A DNA stretch of 64,000 nucleotides. It comes from Planctomycetaceae bacterium (GTDB lineage: Bacteria; Planctomycetota; Planctomycetia; Pirellulales; Pirellulaceae). How positions within the stretch are numbered: position 1 is the stretch's first letter; each line of letters opens with the position of its first letter. The position numbers were made by a program, and so were the translations under genes. A model generated the notes under the pieces. The model was not told the origin of the DNA. It was given only the letters and a program-made list of their open reading frames with translations, and ran no database searches. The stretch spans positions 108,380-172,379 of the forward strand of contig JAAYDI010000065.1 of NCBI GenBank assembly GCA_012729315.1, in the 5' to 3' direction. This document shows positions 17,954 to 26,522 of the stretch, piece after piece.

Positions 17954-19138
17954 TCAGCGGGGCACCCGCCGGGCGAGGATCGCGCGGACGGCGCGCGCGT
18001 GGGGCGTGATGATCAAGACCGCCTCTTCTTCCCCCCTGCCCTGCAGCGCGCGGCGGACCGCCGCTGGGTCGAGCGCCACCCCTCGTTTCTTCACTTCCAG
18101 TATTCCGATCCGCCGCGCACGAATGAGGCGGCGGAGTTGGCGGAGATCGAACGGCAGGACGTCGATCACCTCGAACGTGGTCAAACGCAGGTCGGCCAGT
18201 GGGCGGTCGCCGGTCAGGTAGGCGACCTGGGGATCGACGGCCTGGACGTCGCACTCCGTGGCCAGTTCCCGCGTGAGCCGGGCCGCCACGACGCAGGCGT
18301 GCGGTTCGTACACGAACCGGCCGATCACCGGGGCGACGGGGCACGACGCATCGGCTGATCCCACGAGCGGCGTGCTGACGCGTCCCTGGCGGTCCACGAC
18401 AACTGCCGAGCGAAGCCCGGGGTATCGTGCCAGCGTTCCGAACCACGCCACCTGCTGCCGGCACTCGCGGCCACTGCCCAGCCACTGGCGTTCGGCCATG
18501 CCCTGCCAGTCGGCAGGAAGCTCGGCGGCCGGCGCCAGTTTCACGGCCGCGTTCGGGCACACGCGCAACAACTGACGGAGGGCATCGAGTGACGGTTCGG
18601 AGAAGGCCACCTGTGCCGTCCGCTGGCCGTGCGACCGCCGATCGGGATCGATGTGCCATGCCGCGCACTGGTTCACGGGCCATGCCGCCGCGTCGGCCGT
18701 CTCCAGCCGGCAGGTGGCCAGTTCCAGCGCGCGGCAGTTGGCGGCGGCCAACAGCGTGTGGATCGGATTCAGGTCGACACCGGTCACGGGCCCCCGCCGG
18801 GCAAGTCCGAACAGATCGCCACCGAGCCCGCAGCACAAGTCGGCCACTGGCTGTCCGGGCGGGAAACGCTGGGCCTTGCAGCGGGCCAGCTCGTGGTCGG
18901 TGGCCTGTTCCAGCCCCTGGCGGGTGAAGAACATCCGGGCCGCGGCATCGAACTTCACCGCCGCCCGCTGCCGTAACTCACACTGTTCGAGCACCAGGTG
19001 CGTGCGCGCGGGTGTCAGCTCCCGCCGCAGCTGGCGAACCAGCGCGACGGTCGATGCCGACGCCGCCTGGCACCGGGCGAGCCACGGCGCGGCCGCGGCG
19101 CTGACCAACCAGCGATAGTCCTCAAGCTCCTCGTGCAT
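17954..19138 (-). CDS. THUMP-like domain class I SAM-dependent methyltransferase
   Basis: A 394-residue protein with a Rossmann methyltransferase core. Motif I is VADLCCGLGGDLFGLA, followed by VTGVDLNPIHTLLAAANCRA and WHIDPDRRSHGQR, where the acidic/Pro site would lie. The N-terminus (FDAAARMFFTRQGLEQATDHE) and the C-terminal THUMP-like region (IGILEVKKRGVALDPAAVRR) match the group annotated as class I SAM-dependent methyltransferases with a THUMP-like domain. Their substrate is probably RNA, but it has not been established to my knowledge. The ATG at 19138 fits the family N-terminus (MHEELEDYRWLVS). It is transcribed divergently from the gene at 19222, and its 3' end abuts a phosphohexomutase remnant. 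Confidence 0.86.
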   Translation of the reverse strand: MHEELEDYRWLVSAAAAPWLARCQAASASTVALVRQLRRELTPARTHLVLEQCELRQRAAVKFDAAARMFFTRQGLEQATDHELARCKAQRFPPGQPVADLCCGLGGDLFGLARRGPVTGVDLNPIHTLLAAANCRALELATCRLETADAAAWPVNQCAAWHIDPDRRSHGQRTAQVAFSEPSLDALRQLLRVCPNAAVKLAPAAELPADWQGMAERQWLGSGRECRQQVAWFGTLARYPGLRSAVVVDRQGRVSTPLVGSADASCPVAPVIGRFVYEPHACVVAARLTRELATECDVQAVDPQVAYLTGDRPLADLRLTTFEVIDVLPFDLRQLRRLIRARRIGILEVKKRGVALDPAAVRRALQGRGEEEAVLIITPHARAVRAILARRVPR

Positions 19139-19221
19139 CACCGGCCCATTGTCGCACGCCGCCGCCGGGCGGACCACCGCGGCTTGCCTTGCAGCCGCGT
19201 CCGGGCGATGATACAGAAGAT

Positions 19222-19635
19222 ATGTCCGTGTCAAGCGAGTTACTGTTGATCTATCTGCACCTGGCGGCGGCGAGCCACCGGCGCCGGCGGCTACACGCGC
19301 GCGACCGGTTCCTGCTGCTCGCGGCCGCAGCGGCCGCCGACATACAGCTCGATCCCGTGGTCACTCGCTGCCGCCGGCTGGTACTGGAACACAATCCGCG
19401 GCACCTCGTCCGCCGGTGGCCGACGATCCAGCAAGCGCTGCTGGACGACGAGTTCCTCTGCCTGCTGCGCCAGCTGCGCCGCCGCTACCCGCGGGAAAAG
19501 GCCGAACAACTCCTACAATCGCTCGACGTCGACCTGGACAGCGAGCGGCGCACGTATTACTCGGACTACGAATACGCGGCCGCCCTGCTCGGTACCACCA
19601 CCGCCGCGCTGGACTCCGAAGCGGACGACTCGTAG
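19222..19635 (+). CDS. Conserved planctomycete protein of unknown function
   Basis: A 137-residue, Arg/Leu-rich, mainly helical cytoplasmic protein from ATG 19222. It has no signal peptide or membrane helix. Segments such as LHLAAASHRRRRLHARDRFL, HNPRHLVRRWPTIQQAL and RRRYPREKAEQLLQSLDVDL, with the terminal YYSDYEYAAALLG, are familiar to me as a conserved small protein of planctomycetes, but no function is known. The head-to-head arrangement with the THUMP-like methyltransferase leaves only 83 bases between start codons, so a shared divergent promoter region is likely. Confidence 0.72.
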   Translation: MSVSSELLLIYLHLAAASHRRRRLHARDRFLLLAAAAAADIQLDPVVTRCRRLVLEHNPRHLVRRWPTIQQALLDDEFLCLLRQLRRRYPREKAEQLLQSLDVDLDSERRTYYSDYEYAAALLGTTTAALDSEADDS

Positions 19636-19833
19636 CCGCTGGGTCCCACTGTGGCCAGTTCAGGCAGGCCAGCAGGTCGAGTTCAGGTCAGGCCTGGCTT
19701 GGCCGTGCGCATTGTCACGGCTGGGCAAGTTGCCCCGTGCTGGCCCGGATTCCGAAAGTTGCCCGGCGGCCCGTCCGATCCAATGCCCAGGACGTGCGTT
19801 GGCGCCTGCGCCAACCTCGGGGGAGGTTCAGAC

Positions 19834-20574
19834 ATGATAAAGCTGTTCCAACGTTTTTCGCTGGCGATCCCATTGGCACTGGCGATTGGCGTGCCCTATT
19901 TGTTGACGAGCGAGTCTACCGAGTCGATGCGGGGAACGATCGGGTCGTGGTTTACGGCCAGTCCGGAGGAGGTCACACCGGTGGCCGGGATCCAAGATCC
20001 ACAGGTCGGCCGGGCTTTGGCGTTGAGCGAACGCAGCATGATGGACCTGCCGCCGCTGACGTCGACCGTCACGCCGGTGGCCGCACTTGAGGGCGTGTTG
20101 CGGTTCGACATCACGCCGCGGTGGGTCATGGACAACTGGCCACATGTCTCCACCACGCGCGCCGATGGCGACCTGGAGGGCCTGCGTGTGCCGCTGATCA
20201 CGGGCACCAGTCCGCAGGATGTCGCCGGATCGCTCACGTACTACTTCGACAGGCAGCGTGTGGTTCAGCGCGTGGCGCTCGACGGCGTGGTCGGCGACGA
20301 ACGCCACCTGGTGTCGGTCGTGACGCGAATCTTTCATCTGGAGGCTGATCTGGAGGCCGGCGCGGGGATCTACGTCAGCAAGTGGAATGGGGAGGCGACC
20401 AGCGCTCTGTGGATCCGGCGAGCGCCGGTGGTGAGCGTGGACAACCCCTACCAGCAATTCGAGTTTGCACTGGAACTGAACCGCCCCAGCCACTACTTCG
20501 GACTCAGCCCTCTGTTCCGGGCACGCCTGCAGCATGCTCAGGCCAGTATGGAAGCTTCGGCCGACGTCCGGTAA
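19834..20574 (+). CDS. DUF6690-type membrane-anchored protein
   Basis: A 246-residue protein with a single N-terminal hydrophobic segment (FSLAIPLALAIGVPYLLTS) acting as signal or anchor. The body contains TPRWVMDNWPHVSTTRADGD, LEGLRVPLITGTSPQDVAGS and LTYYFDRQRVVQRVALDG, which I recognise as the planctomycete family DUF6690; no biochemical function is known. The start at 19834 is supported by GGAGGT seven bases upstream; a longer frame from 19651 lacks such a site. It converges with the double-GNAT gene, leaving 24 bases between stop codons. Confidence 0.8.
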   Translation: MIKLFQRFSLAIPLALAIGVPYLLTSESTESMRGTIGSWFTASPEEVTPVAGIQDPQVGRALALSERSMMDLPPLTSTVTPVAALEGVLRFDITPRWVMDNWPHVSTTRADGDLEGLRVPLITGTSPQDVAGSLTYYFDRQRVVQRVALDGVVGDERHLVSVVTRIFHLEADLEAGAGIYVSKWNGEATSALWIRRAPVVSVDNPYQQFEFALELNRPSHYFGLSPLFRARLQHAQASMEASADVR

Positions 20575-20598
20575 CGGAGTCGGCTGGCCGCCCGCGCT

Positions 20599-21600
20599 TC
20601 AACTCCAGCGGAACAAGCGGGCCGAGAAACAGGTGTGCCCGGTCCGGTAGTGTCCCGGCAGGTCGCCGCAGGGGGCGAACCCGAGCGCCGTGAGGACCTG
20701 GCATTTGTCGGCTTCAGACGCGACTGCATAGATGACCTCGGTGCCGAGCTCGCTGCGCGCTGCCAGGCAGGCGTCACCCAGTTCCAGGGCGCTCGCACCG
20801 TGCGCCGCGTGCACATAATAGTCGAACATCGCCACGTGTGACTCGTAGGGAAACGTGCTCCGCACGAGCGTGGCGGTCCCGATGAGTACCCGGCTGTTCT
20901 CCTGCACCAGGCACAGGGCCTGGCCAGCGGCACATGCGGCGGTCGCTTCGATGAACGCCATCTCCGCCTCCAGACCGGAACCGACGCGCTGCGCGCGGTC
21001 TTTCAGTTGGCTGTCGTGCTCGCTGTTGTACAACAGACAGTATTGGGGCAGGTCGGCGGCGGTGAGGCGGCGTTGAGCGACTGCCGGCGCGGTGTACCAG
21101 TCGTTGACCAGGGGCGCGGAGCCCGCCGGCGCGCGCATGTACCAGTCGGTATCGTGGTAGGCGCGTCCCACGCAGAGGTTCTCGAACCCGAGCCGCTGGT
21201 AGAACGGGACCGAGTACGCAGTGGAGGTGAAGAGCTGCAGCAGCTGGCCGCCCCGCTGCGCGAAGTCCTGCACGATCCGGGCGAGCAGGTGCGCGGCGAT
21301 GCCCTGCCGGCGATGCGCGGGATGCGTGAAGATATGGCCCACCAGCCCCACCTGTGGCGCGGCGCGGGCCACCGTGTACCAGGCATGGCCCACCAGCTGG
21401 CCATCGCGCAGCGCCGCGTAGAAATAGTCCGTGGCGCCGGCCAGCCCGCCCGCCAGACGCCGCGCAATGTCCTCGATCCACGGGCTGCCCTTGTGTTGCA
21501 GGAAGCTGGTCAGCGCGCCGGCTACCTCCGCGGCCACCGGAGGTGTCCAGACCTGCACGGCAATCGGACTCTGTGGCGTCACGACCGGGTCTCGGCTCAT
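20599..21600 (-). CDS. Tandem GNAT acetyltransferase
   Basis: A 333-residue protein with two GNAT-like halves. The N-terminal half has a good acetyl-CoA loop, HPAHRRQGIAAHLLARIVQD, preceded by VGLVGHIFTH and followed by YSVPFYQRLGFENL. The C-terminal half (FPYESHVAMFDYYVHAAHGA to VLTALGFAPCGDL) keeps the fold pattern but lacks a clear loop. The substrate is unknown. The start codon overlaps the stop of the KDPG aldolase gene by four bases (ATGA at 21597-21600), so the two are translationally coupled and part of a leftward operon with the diadenylate cyclase. Confidence 0.82.
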   Translation of the reverse strand: MSRDPVVTPQSPIAVQVWTPPVAAEVAGALTSFLQHKGSPWIEDIARRLAGGLAGATDYFYAALRDGQLVGHAWYTVARAAPQVGLVGHIFTHPAHRRQGIAAHLLARIVQDFAQRGGQLLQLFTSTAYSVPFYQRLGFENLCVGRAYHDTDWYMRAPAGSAPLVNDWYTAPAVAQRRLTAADLPQYCLLYNSEHDSQLKDRAQRVGSGLEAEMAFIEATAACAAGQALCLVQENSRVLIGTATLVRSTFPYESHVAMFDYYVHAAHGASALELGDACLAARSELGTEVIYAVASEADKCQVLTALGFAPCGDLPGHYRTGHTCFSARLFRWS

Positions 21601-22271
21601 TTGCGGAGTTGCGAGACCTGGCTGCAGGCGGCGGCCGCGAATTCGCGGATGGCCGGCCAGTCTTGTGCCTGCACGAGCTTGCGCGGGGCCAGCCAGGACC
21701 CCCCGACGGCCAGCACCAGCGGGTCGACCAGGTAGGTGCCCATGTTCTCGAGCTTCAGGCCGCCCAGCGGAATGAAACGGACACCGAGATGGGCATAGGG
21801 AGCTGCCATGCTGCGCAGGTATTCCAGTCCGCCACACGGTTCCGCGGGGAAGAACTTCACCTGCGAGCAGCCCAGCTCCAGGGCCGTTTCCAGATCGGAT
21901 GGCGTCGCGATGCCCGGGACGAACGGCAGTCCTGCCGCGCGCGCCGCCTCGACGACGCGCCGGTTGGTGCCGGGGGCAACGCCAAACGCGCCGCCATTAT
22001 CCCGCACCTGACCGACCTGTTCCGGAGTCAGGATGGTGCCGATGCCCGCCAGCATGTCGGGCACGTCCCGGCGGATGGCACGCAGCGCATCGATCGCGGC
22101 CGGGGTACGAAGCGTCAGCTCCATGACGTCAATGCCGCCTGCCAGCAGGGATTCGGCCAGCGGCACGGCGTGCTTGACGTCGTCGATCACCAGCACGGCC
22201 ACGACGCCGCACCGCTCGATCCGCTGGAGTATCTCGGCGGGGATTTGCGGTTGTATCATGCGGACCCTCAT
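21597..22271 (-). CDS. eda: 2-Dehydro-3-deoxy-phosphogluconate/4-hydroxy-2-oxoglutarate aldolase
   Basis: A 224-residue class I aldolase of the Entner-Doudoroff and uronate pathways; it cleaves KDPG to pyruvate and glyceraldehyde 3-phosphate. The catalytic Glu lies in VMELTLRTPAAIDAL. The GIGTILTPEQ phosphate-site loop and the Schiff-base lysine in CSQVKFFPAEPCGG are present, and PLGGLKLENM closes the barrel. The gene starts immediately after the diadenylate cyclase stop and overlaps the acetyltransferase start. An alternative start four codons in (MIQPQIPAEI) is possible. No 6-phosphogluconate dehydratase or KDG kinase is adjacent. Confidence 0.93.
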   Translation of the reverse strand: MRVRMIQPQIPAEILQRIERCGVVAVLVIDDVKHAVPLAESLLAGGIDVMELTLRTPAAIDALRAIRRDVPDMLAGIGTILTPEQVGQVRDNGGAFGVAPGTNRRVVEAARAAGLPFVPGIATPSDLETALELGCSQVKFFPAEPCGGLEYLRSMAAPYAHLGVRFIPLGGLKLENMGTYLVDPLVLAVGGSWLAPRKLVQAQDWPAIREFAAAACSQVSQLRK

Positions 22272-23243
22272 TCAACCACGCGGTTCCCGCTCCCGGGCGC
22301 GGTCCTGTTCGGAGGTCATTGATGGTGGTTCGTAGTCGAAGTCCCGCCACTTCATGGCGCGCCGGAACGGCTCGATGCGGAGCATGACCTCGCCGTTGCC
22401 GAACAGCCGCACGGTGCCGTTCGATTCGCTCACCACCACCGAGATGGCTTTGGTGACGCGGCTGATGGCGGCGGCCGCCCAGTGCCGTGTGCCCAACCCT
22501 TTCGAGAGGGTCAGGTTGGCGTGCGGCGCATCGACGATCTGGCAGGCCCGTTCCACGATCCCGTCGGCTGTGATCACGATCGCCCCGTCCAGCTGCGCGA
22601 TCTCCTTGACCGCCTCTCTCGCGCGCGGATCGCGCAGGTCCCGTTCGTCACGCTTGTGGCCACGCACCGGGTCGAAGCCGGCCGGATGACAGTAGTTGAG
22701 CACCTTGCGGGTGTCGCCGATGATGAACAACGTGCCGACCGGCTTGCCCTCCCGCCCCTCGCGGCCGATGTCGACCGCCAGATCGACGACCGCCTTGAGC
22801 GTCTCGAGCGGCACGCTCGTCTCCAGTTCCCGCAGGTCGCGTGCGGTGAGCCGGCCCAGGTGCTCGTCCAACTCGATATAGCTGATCGAGTCGATCTGGT
22901 CCGCCTCAAAGCCACTGTAGACCGCCACCACGGCCGCGCCGGGCACTACCATGTCGCCGGCGACTGCCTCCAACAGTGCCTGGGTCAGCATGTCAACCAC
23001 CGGCGCGTCCGGCAGGTTGACAATGACCGGCTCCAGCCCCGCCTCGCGGGCTCCTGCCAGCTTCTCCGCGTGATCGGCCGACACGAGCAGCTTGATGCGT
23101 TTGTTCCGATCCTTGAGCTTCTGCCAATCGGTGGGACCGTCGAGCACCACCAGCAACGCATCGGCTTCCACCGCTTCGGCGAGCTGGACGGCGGTTGTGT
23201 AGATCTTGGCGAACTGCCGGTTGAACTTCTGCGGTATGATCAT
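22272..23243 (-). CDS. DacZ-type diadenylate cyclase (c-di-AMP synthase)
   Basis: A 323-residue soluble protein. The C-terminal half is a DisA_N/DAC domain. The DGA motif is at residues 219-221 (LDGAIVITADG), and the second nucleotide motif is at 253-257 as RHWAA, where most cyclases have RHRAA. The N-terminal half (KIYTTAVQLAEAVEADALLV and KRIKLLVSADHAEKLAGARE) resembles the pyruvate-kinase-like alpha/beta domain of the archaeal cyclase DacZ, and there are no membrane helices as in CdaA. The product would be c-di-AMP, a regulator of osmolytes and potassium. I use ATG 23243 (MIIPQKFNRQF); an in-frame start at 23288 is less likely. It heads an operon with eda and a GNAT gene. Confidence 0.82.
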   Translation of the reverse strand: MIIPQKFNRQFAKIYTTAVQLAEAVEADALLVVLDGPTDWQKLKDRNKRIKLLVSADHAEKLAGAREAGLEPVIVNLPDAPVVDMLTQALLEAVAGDMVVPGAAVVAVYSGFEADQIDSISYIELDEHLGRLTARDLRELETSVPLETLKAVVDLAVDIGREGREGKPVGTLFIIGDTRKVLNYCHPAGFDPVRGHKRDERDLRDPRAREAVKEIAQLDGAIVITADGIVERACQIVDAPHANLTLSKGLGTRHWAAAAISRVTKAISVVVSESNGTVRLFGNGEVMLRIEPFRRAMKWRDFDYEPPSMTSEQDRAREREPRG

Positions 23244-23341
23244 ACGGCCAGTCAGGACGAACAGAGACCCTGGGATGAAGGTCGGCACCCGCGCCGGGCA
23301 CGAAACCTACGCATCCTAAAGGGTTTCCGCGGAAAGAGCAA

Positions 23342-24973
23342 TCACTTCCCGGGCCGCCGAGCCAGTAAAGCGCGAAGTTCCCCCGGCTTGCTGCCGAAGA
23401 CCCGTTCGTTATAGAGCACCAGGGCCCGCAAGGCGTGGCCGCGATGCCCCATCTCCCAGTCCTTGCCGCGATTGTTCAACAGCACGGTGGTCAGGTAGTC
23501 CACCGACTTCACGACACGCGGATGTGTGAGATCCTCTTCAGGCAACGAGAAGATCAGCCACTCGAGGATGTGACCGGTCGTCTGCAGCCGGCGCCCGACG
23601 TCCGGAGACGCCTCGCGTCGTTCCAGCCATTTCGTGCTGAAACTGCCATCCGAGTTCTGCAGCTTGAACGCGTGTTTCTGATAGGCCGTCACGAATTTGT
23701 GCGCCCGCTGCCACTCGCCTTCGAGCGGCTTGCCCTGCTTCACCCGGGCCTTGACAGCCATGCTCAGGCCAATCAGGCGGTGCGTCCCACCACAGGCCGC
23801 GCCCACCACCGGCTGCGCCAGCTCCTCCCGGATCATGCGCTCAATACTCCACTGCTCGCCCAGATCGTTCTTCCAGGTCGTATCAGAGTCCAGATAGTGG
23901 GCCAGGCCGATCAGCTGGAAGGACAGCTCCGACTTGGCGCGGCAACGCCGCTGTTCGAACTTCACCAGATCGGCCACAGTGAAGTCGCGACCCTCCACGC
24001 GGATCGGATAGGTGATCTTGACGCGGCACAACGCCAGCATGGACAGCAGCTGCCCTTCGTGACCCTGATAGCCCGGACCGCCACGCAACACCAGCTGGTT
24101 GTTCCTGACAGTCATCAGCGTCATGCCCCGACACGGCCGGTTGTAGCACAGCCATCCGATGGCATTGACGCGCTTGTTGCCGACCAGCAGTTCCGTGTCC
24201 ACTCCGTACGAGATCAAGGAGTGCATCACGCCCCACGGACTGCGGTCGTTGACGTTCGTCGGACGTTGATAGTAGTAGGACAGGCAGGTGCGAACCCGGT
24301 CCCGCAGACGCACCATCGCCGGACTCCACTCCTTGGCGGGCGCGGCAGGAGCCGGCTGCGGCGCCGGCGCGATGTCGCGAGCCGACACGCCAGCCGGTGT
24401 GGGGGCGTCCGCGTCCGGGCCGTCCACCACCGCCTCGCTCTCCGGCGACTCGTCGTCTGTGTCCGGCTCGTCGTCCGCGCCCATTTCGTCGTCCGCGTCC
24501 ATTTCGTCGTCCGCGTCCAGCTCGTTGCTCTCAGACTCCTCGTCCGCCGTCTCCGGGTCGTCGTCCCCGATCAGCGGCTGGGTCAGCTCAAATGTCGGCT
24601 GCAGATCGTCCGCATCGTCGACGGCACTATCGGACCCCGCTGAGGTCGACACCAGCGGGGCGTCAAGCGCCAGGAAGAAATCGTCCTCCGCGTCGCTGGG
24701 AGCCTCCTCCTGCGACGGGTTCCGCCGCGCCGGAGTCGGCTGTCTCGATTCTTCAATGCGACGCGCGGAGTCTACCACGTTGAGCCGGCGTGGCTCCTGT
24801 CGCAAACTGCGCCGCCCGACCTCGCCTGTGCGCGCTGGCGGCGCGGTTTCCGCCGCTGACTGCGGCGCTTCATCCTTGCCGCTGATACGAACGACCACAG
24901 CCCCCAGAGCTGAGGGGAGGAGTAGAGAACTCGCCAACAGGAGTGCGAACGGCAGAACGAAACGAGCTTTCAC
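23342..24973 (-). CDS. Exported protein with acidic repeat region and toroid-like C-terminal domain
   Basis: A 543-residue protein with a signal peptide (VLPFALLLASSLLLPSALGA). Residues 40-215 are disordered and include a run of DADDE-type acidic repeats around residues 155-175. The C-terminal 320 residues are helical, with repeated segments such as WGVMHSLISYGVDTEL, HEGQLLSMLALCRV, LSFQLIGLAHYLDSDTTW and TGHILEWLIFSLPEEDL, suggesting an alpha/alpha toroid like those of prenyltransferases or polysaccharide lyases. I know similar proteins only from planctomycetes and no activity is established. The lysine-poor acidic linker suggests a surface or periplasmic spacer. The gene has its own 250-base upstream region. 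Confidence 0.75.
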   Translation of the reverse strand: MKARFVLPFALLLASSLLLPSALGAVVVRISGKDEAPQSAAETAPPARTGEVGRRSLRQEPRRLNVVDSARRIEESRQPTPARRNPSQEEAPSDAEDDFFLALDAPLVSTSAGSDSAVDDADDLQPTFELTQPLIGDDDPETADEESESNELDADDEMDADDEMGADDEPDTDDESPESEAVVDGPDADAPTPAGVSARDIAPAPQPAPAAPAKEWSPAMVRLRDRVRTCLSYYYQRPTNVNDRSPWGVMHSLISYGVDTELLVGNKRVNAIGWLCYNRPCRGMTLMTVRNNQLVLRGGPGYQGHEGQLLSMLALCRVKITYPIRVEGRDFTVADLVKFEQRRCRAKSELSFQLIGLAHYLDSDTTWKNDLGEQWSIERMIREELAQPVVGAACGGTHRLIGLSMAVKARVKQGKPLEGEWQRAHKFVTAYQKHAFKLQNSDGSFSTKWLERREASPDVGRRLQTTGHILEWLIFSLPEEDLTHPRVVKSVDYLTTVLLNNRGKDWEMGHRGHALRALVLYNERVFGSKPGELRALLARRPGK

Positions 24974-25226
24974 AATAACACCCCCGCAGCTGCGATGATG
25001 ACGGCTGCAACCGTCGCCTCAACAAGCACGGCTGCGCTCCGACGCGCATACCTCGACGGCCCACATACAACGAATGTATCGGCTGTTATGAACGTCACAG
25101 TGCAGACTGTCACCGCGGATCGGCTATCGGTCCGGCGGAGAATCCCGGCCTGGTGTCCGTCAGGCAGCAAGGACGAGGCAAGTGGCGCGAGGCACGGAGG
25201 GCAGGCAGGATGGCGATCCCGCGGGA

Positions 25227-25937
25227 TTAGAACAGCGCACGAAGGCGTTCGGCCAGCGACGGGGTGTATTCCGGCCCGGGATCCTGTCCTTGAGCGAATT
25301 GCTGCCACGCCTGCAGATCGGTGCCGTAGTCCTTCCCGCTGGCCTCTCGCAGCGATTCCAGGGCGCGGTATTGCAGCGCCGGATCGTTTTCCTGCAGCGC
25401 CAGCCCAAGCGCTTCATAGGCGATCGGGTCGGAGAACCGTCGCAGCTCACGAGCGGCAGCCAGCCGCACATCCATGTCTGAATCACTGCCCAGAGTGGCG
25501 GCCAGCAGCTGAGTGCCTTCCTTCCCGCCCCGTTGGCCCCAGGCCCGACACGCGGCAATCCGCACCGCTGAATCAGCGTCTTTCATGGCCAACGTGAGCG
25601 GCTCGTTGGCCGCAGGGATCGAGAACCTGGCCAACGTATTGACACAGGCGGCCCGGAGCACCGGGTTGGAATGGGACTGCACAATGTGCTGTAACTCCCC
25701 ACACCAGTGCGCCTGCTGCTCGGCCGACATCCTGGCCACATTCGTACGTACCGTCTCCAGTTCAGCCAACTGCCGATGGAGCGTGGGTTGGTAGGCTTCG
25801 TCCGCCTCCCACTGGCTGCGCATCGATGGGTTCAACGCCATGAGATATGGGATCGGGCCATTCGCACAGCCCGCGAGGCCAGCCGCGCATATGACCCCAC
25901 ACAGGGAACACAGACGTTTTACGGCAGCTGAGTCCAT
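25227..25937 (-). CDS. HEAT-repeat lipoprotein
   Basis: A 236-residue protein. From ATG 25937 it begins MDSAAVKRLCSLCGVICAAG and reaches a lipobox LAGC near residue 25, so it should be a lipid-anchored periplasmic protein. The rest is made of HEAT-like helical repeats: NPVLRAACVNTLARFSIPAA, DSAVRIAACRAWGQRGGKEG, DMDVRLAAARELRRFSDPIA and DPALQYRALESLREASGKDY. Such repeats bind other proteins; the partner is unknown. A longer frame begins at 26009 but would bury the signal sequence. The upstream 585 bases are shared with the divergent helicase gene. Confidence 0.82.
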   Translation of the reverse strand: MDSAAVKRLCSLCGVICAAGLAGCANGPIPYLMALNPSMRSQWEADEAYQPTLHRQLAELETVRTNVARMSAEQQAHWCGELQHIVQSHSNPVLRAACVNTLARFSIPAANEPLTLAMKDADSAVRIAACRAWGQRGGKEGTQLLAATLGSDSDMDVRLAAARELRRFSDPIAYEALGLALQENDPALQYRALESLREASGKDYGTDLQAWQQFAQGQDPGPEYTPSLAERLRALF

Positions 25938-26522
25938 TGGTCGCCGGAACTTTCTGCAAAGGAACGGCCACGACACAACACAACACAAGCGCTCTGCGCC
26001 CGATGACAAGCGGGCGGTTTATAGCAGACCACCCGAATTCCGCCTAGGTGAATTCGGGCTTGGGAGCGAAAACAGGCGGTGCGGGTGGGATGGCAAGGCG
26101 AGGAGAAAAGGGCGGAGGTGGCCGCCTGGCCGGATTGCCGGGCGCTGGCACGTCCCGTCACTCGATGGCAGTCGGGGGATCGCCAACCGTGTCCGGCAAT
26201 GCCTCGGAGGCGGGATCCCATCCACGGATGTGCCAGCGAACGGTGCGCCCGAAGCAGGTTGCGTTCCGGGTCAACAGGCGATTGAAGTGAGCTGCCCGGT
26301 GTGCGAAGATGTCTTTGCCAACCGCTTTACGCACGTGCCGATCTAGGGAATCACCCGCGCGCAAGTGAGGTAAGTGAAGAACCTGGGCGATGTGGTGATC
26401 GAAGCGTGAAGGAACTGTGCCGTGGGCGACAGGTTGGGCGGATTGGCTTCCGCATCGCGTTGGCGTCGCGCCAGTGCGGTGTTTGCCGGTGGTCGTTAGC
26501 GTGGGGAAGGACTCGCCACATC
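25938..26522. other. Long divergent intergenic region before the helicase
   Basis: No convincing gene lies in these 585 bases. One 68-codon leftward frame (26158-26364) has a protein-like look but no ribosome-binding site or recognisable family. The region contains a perfect 9-bp inverted repeat (listed separately) and must carry the promoters of the leftward HEAT lipoprotein and the rightward helicase operon. Confidence 0.5.
26032..26058. promoter_or_regulatory. Perfect 9-bp inverted repeat, operator candidate
   Basis: CCCGAATTC and GAATTCGGG are separated by the nine bases CGCCTAGGT, giving a 27-bp palindrome between two divergent genes. There is no T-run, so a protein-binding site is more likely than a terminator. 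Which gene it controls cannot be told. Confidence 0.4.

Noticed and set aside
26158..26364. Leftward 68-codon frame with protein-like sequence between the HEAT lipoprotein and the helicase
   Set aside because: Its composition looks coding (HRAAHFNRLL, RWHIRGWDP), but there is no ribosome-binding site, it matches no family I know, and both ends are unremarkable. It may be a remnant, so it was left out.
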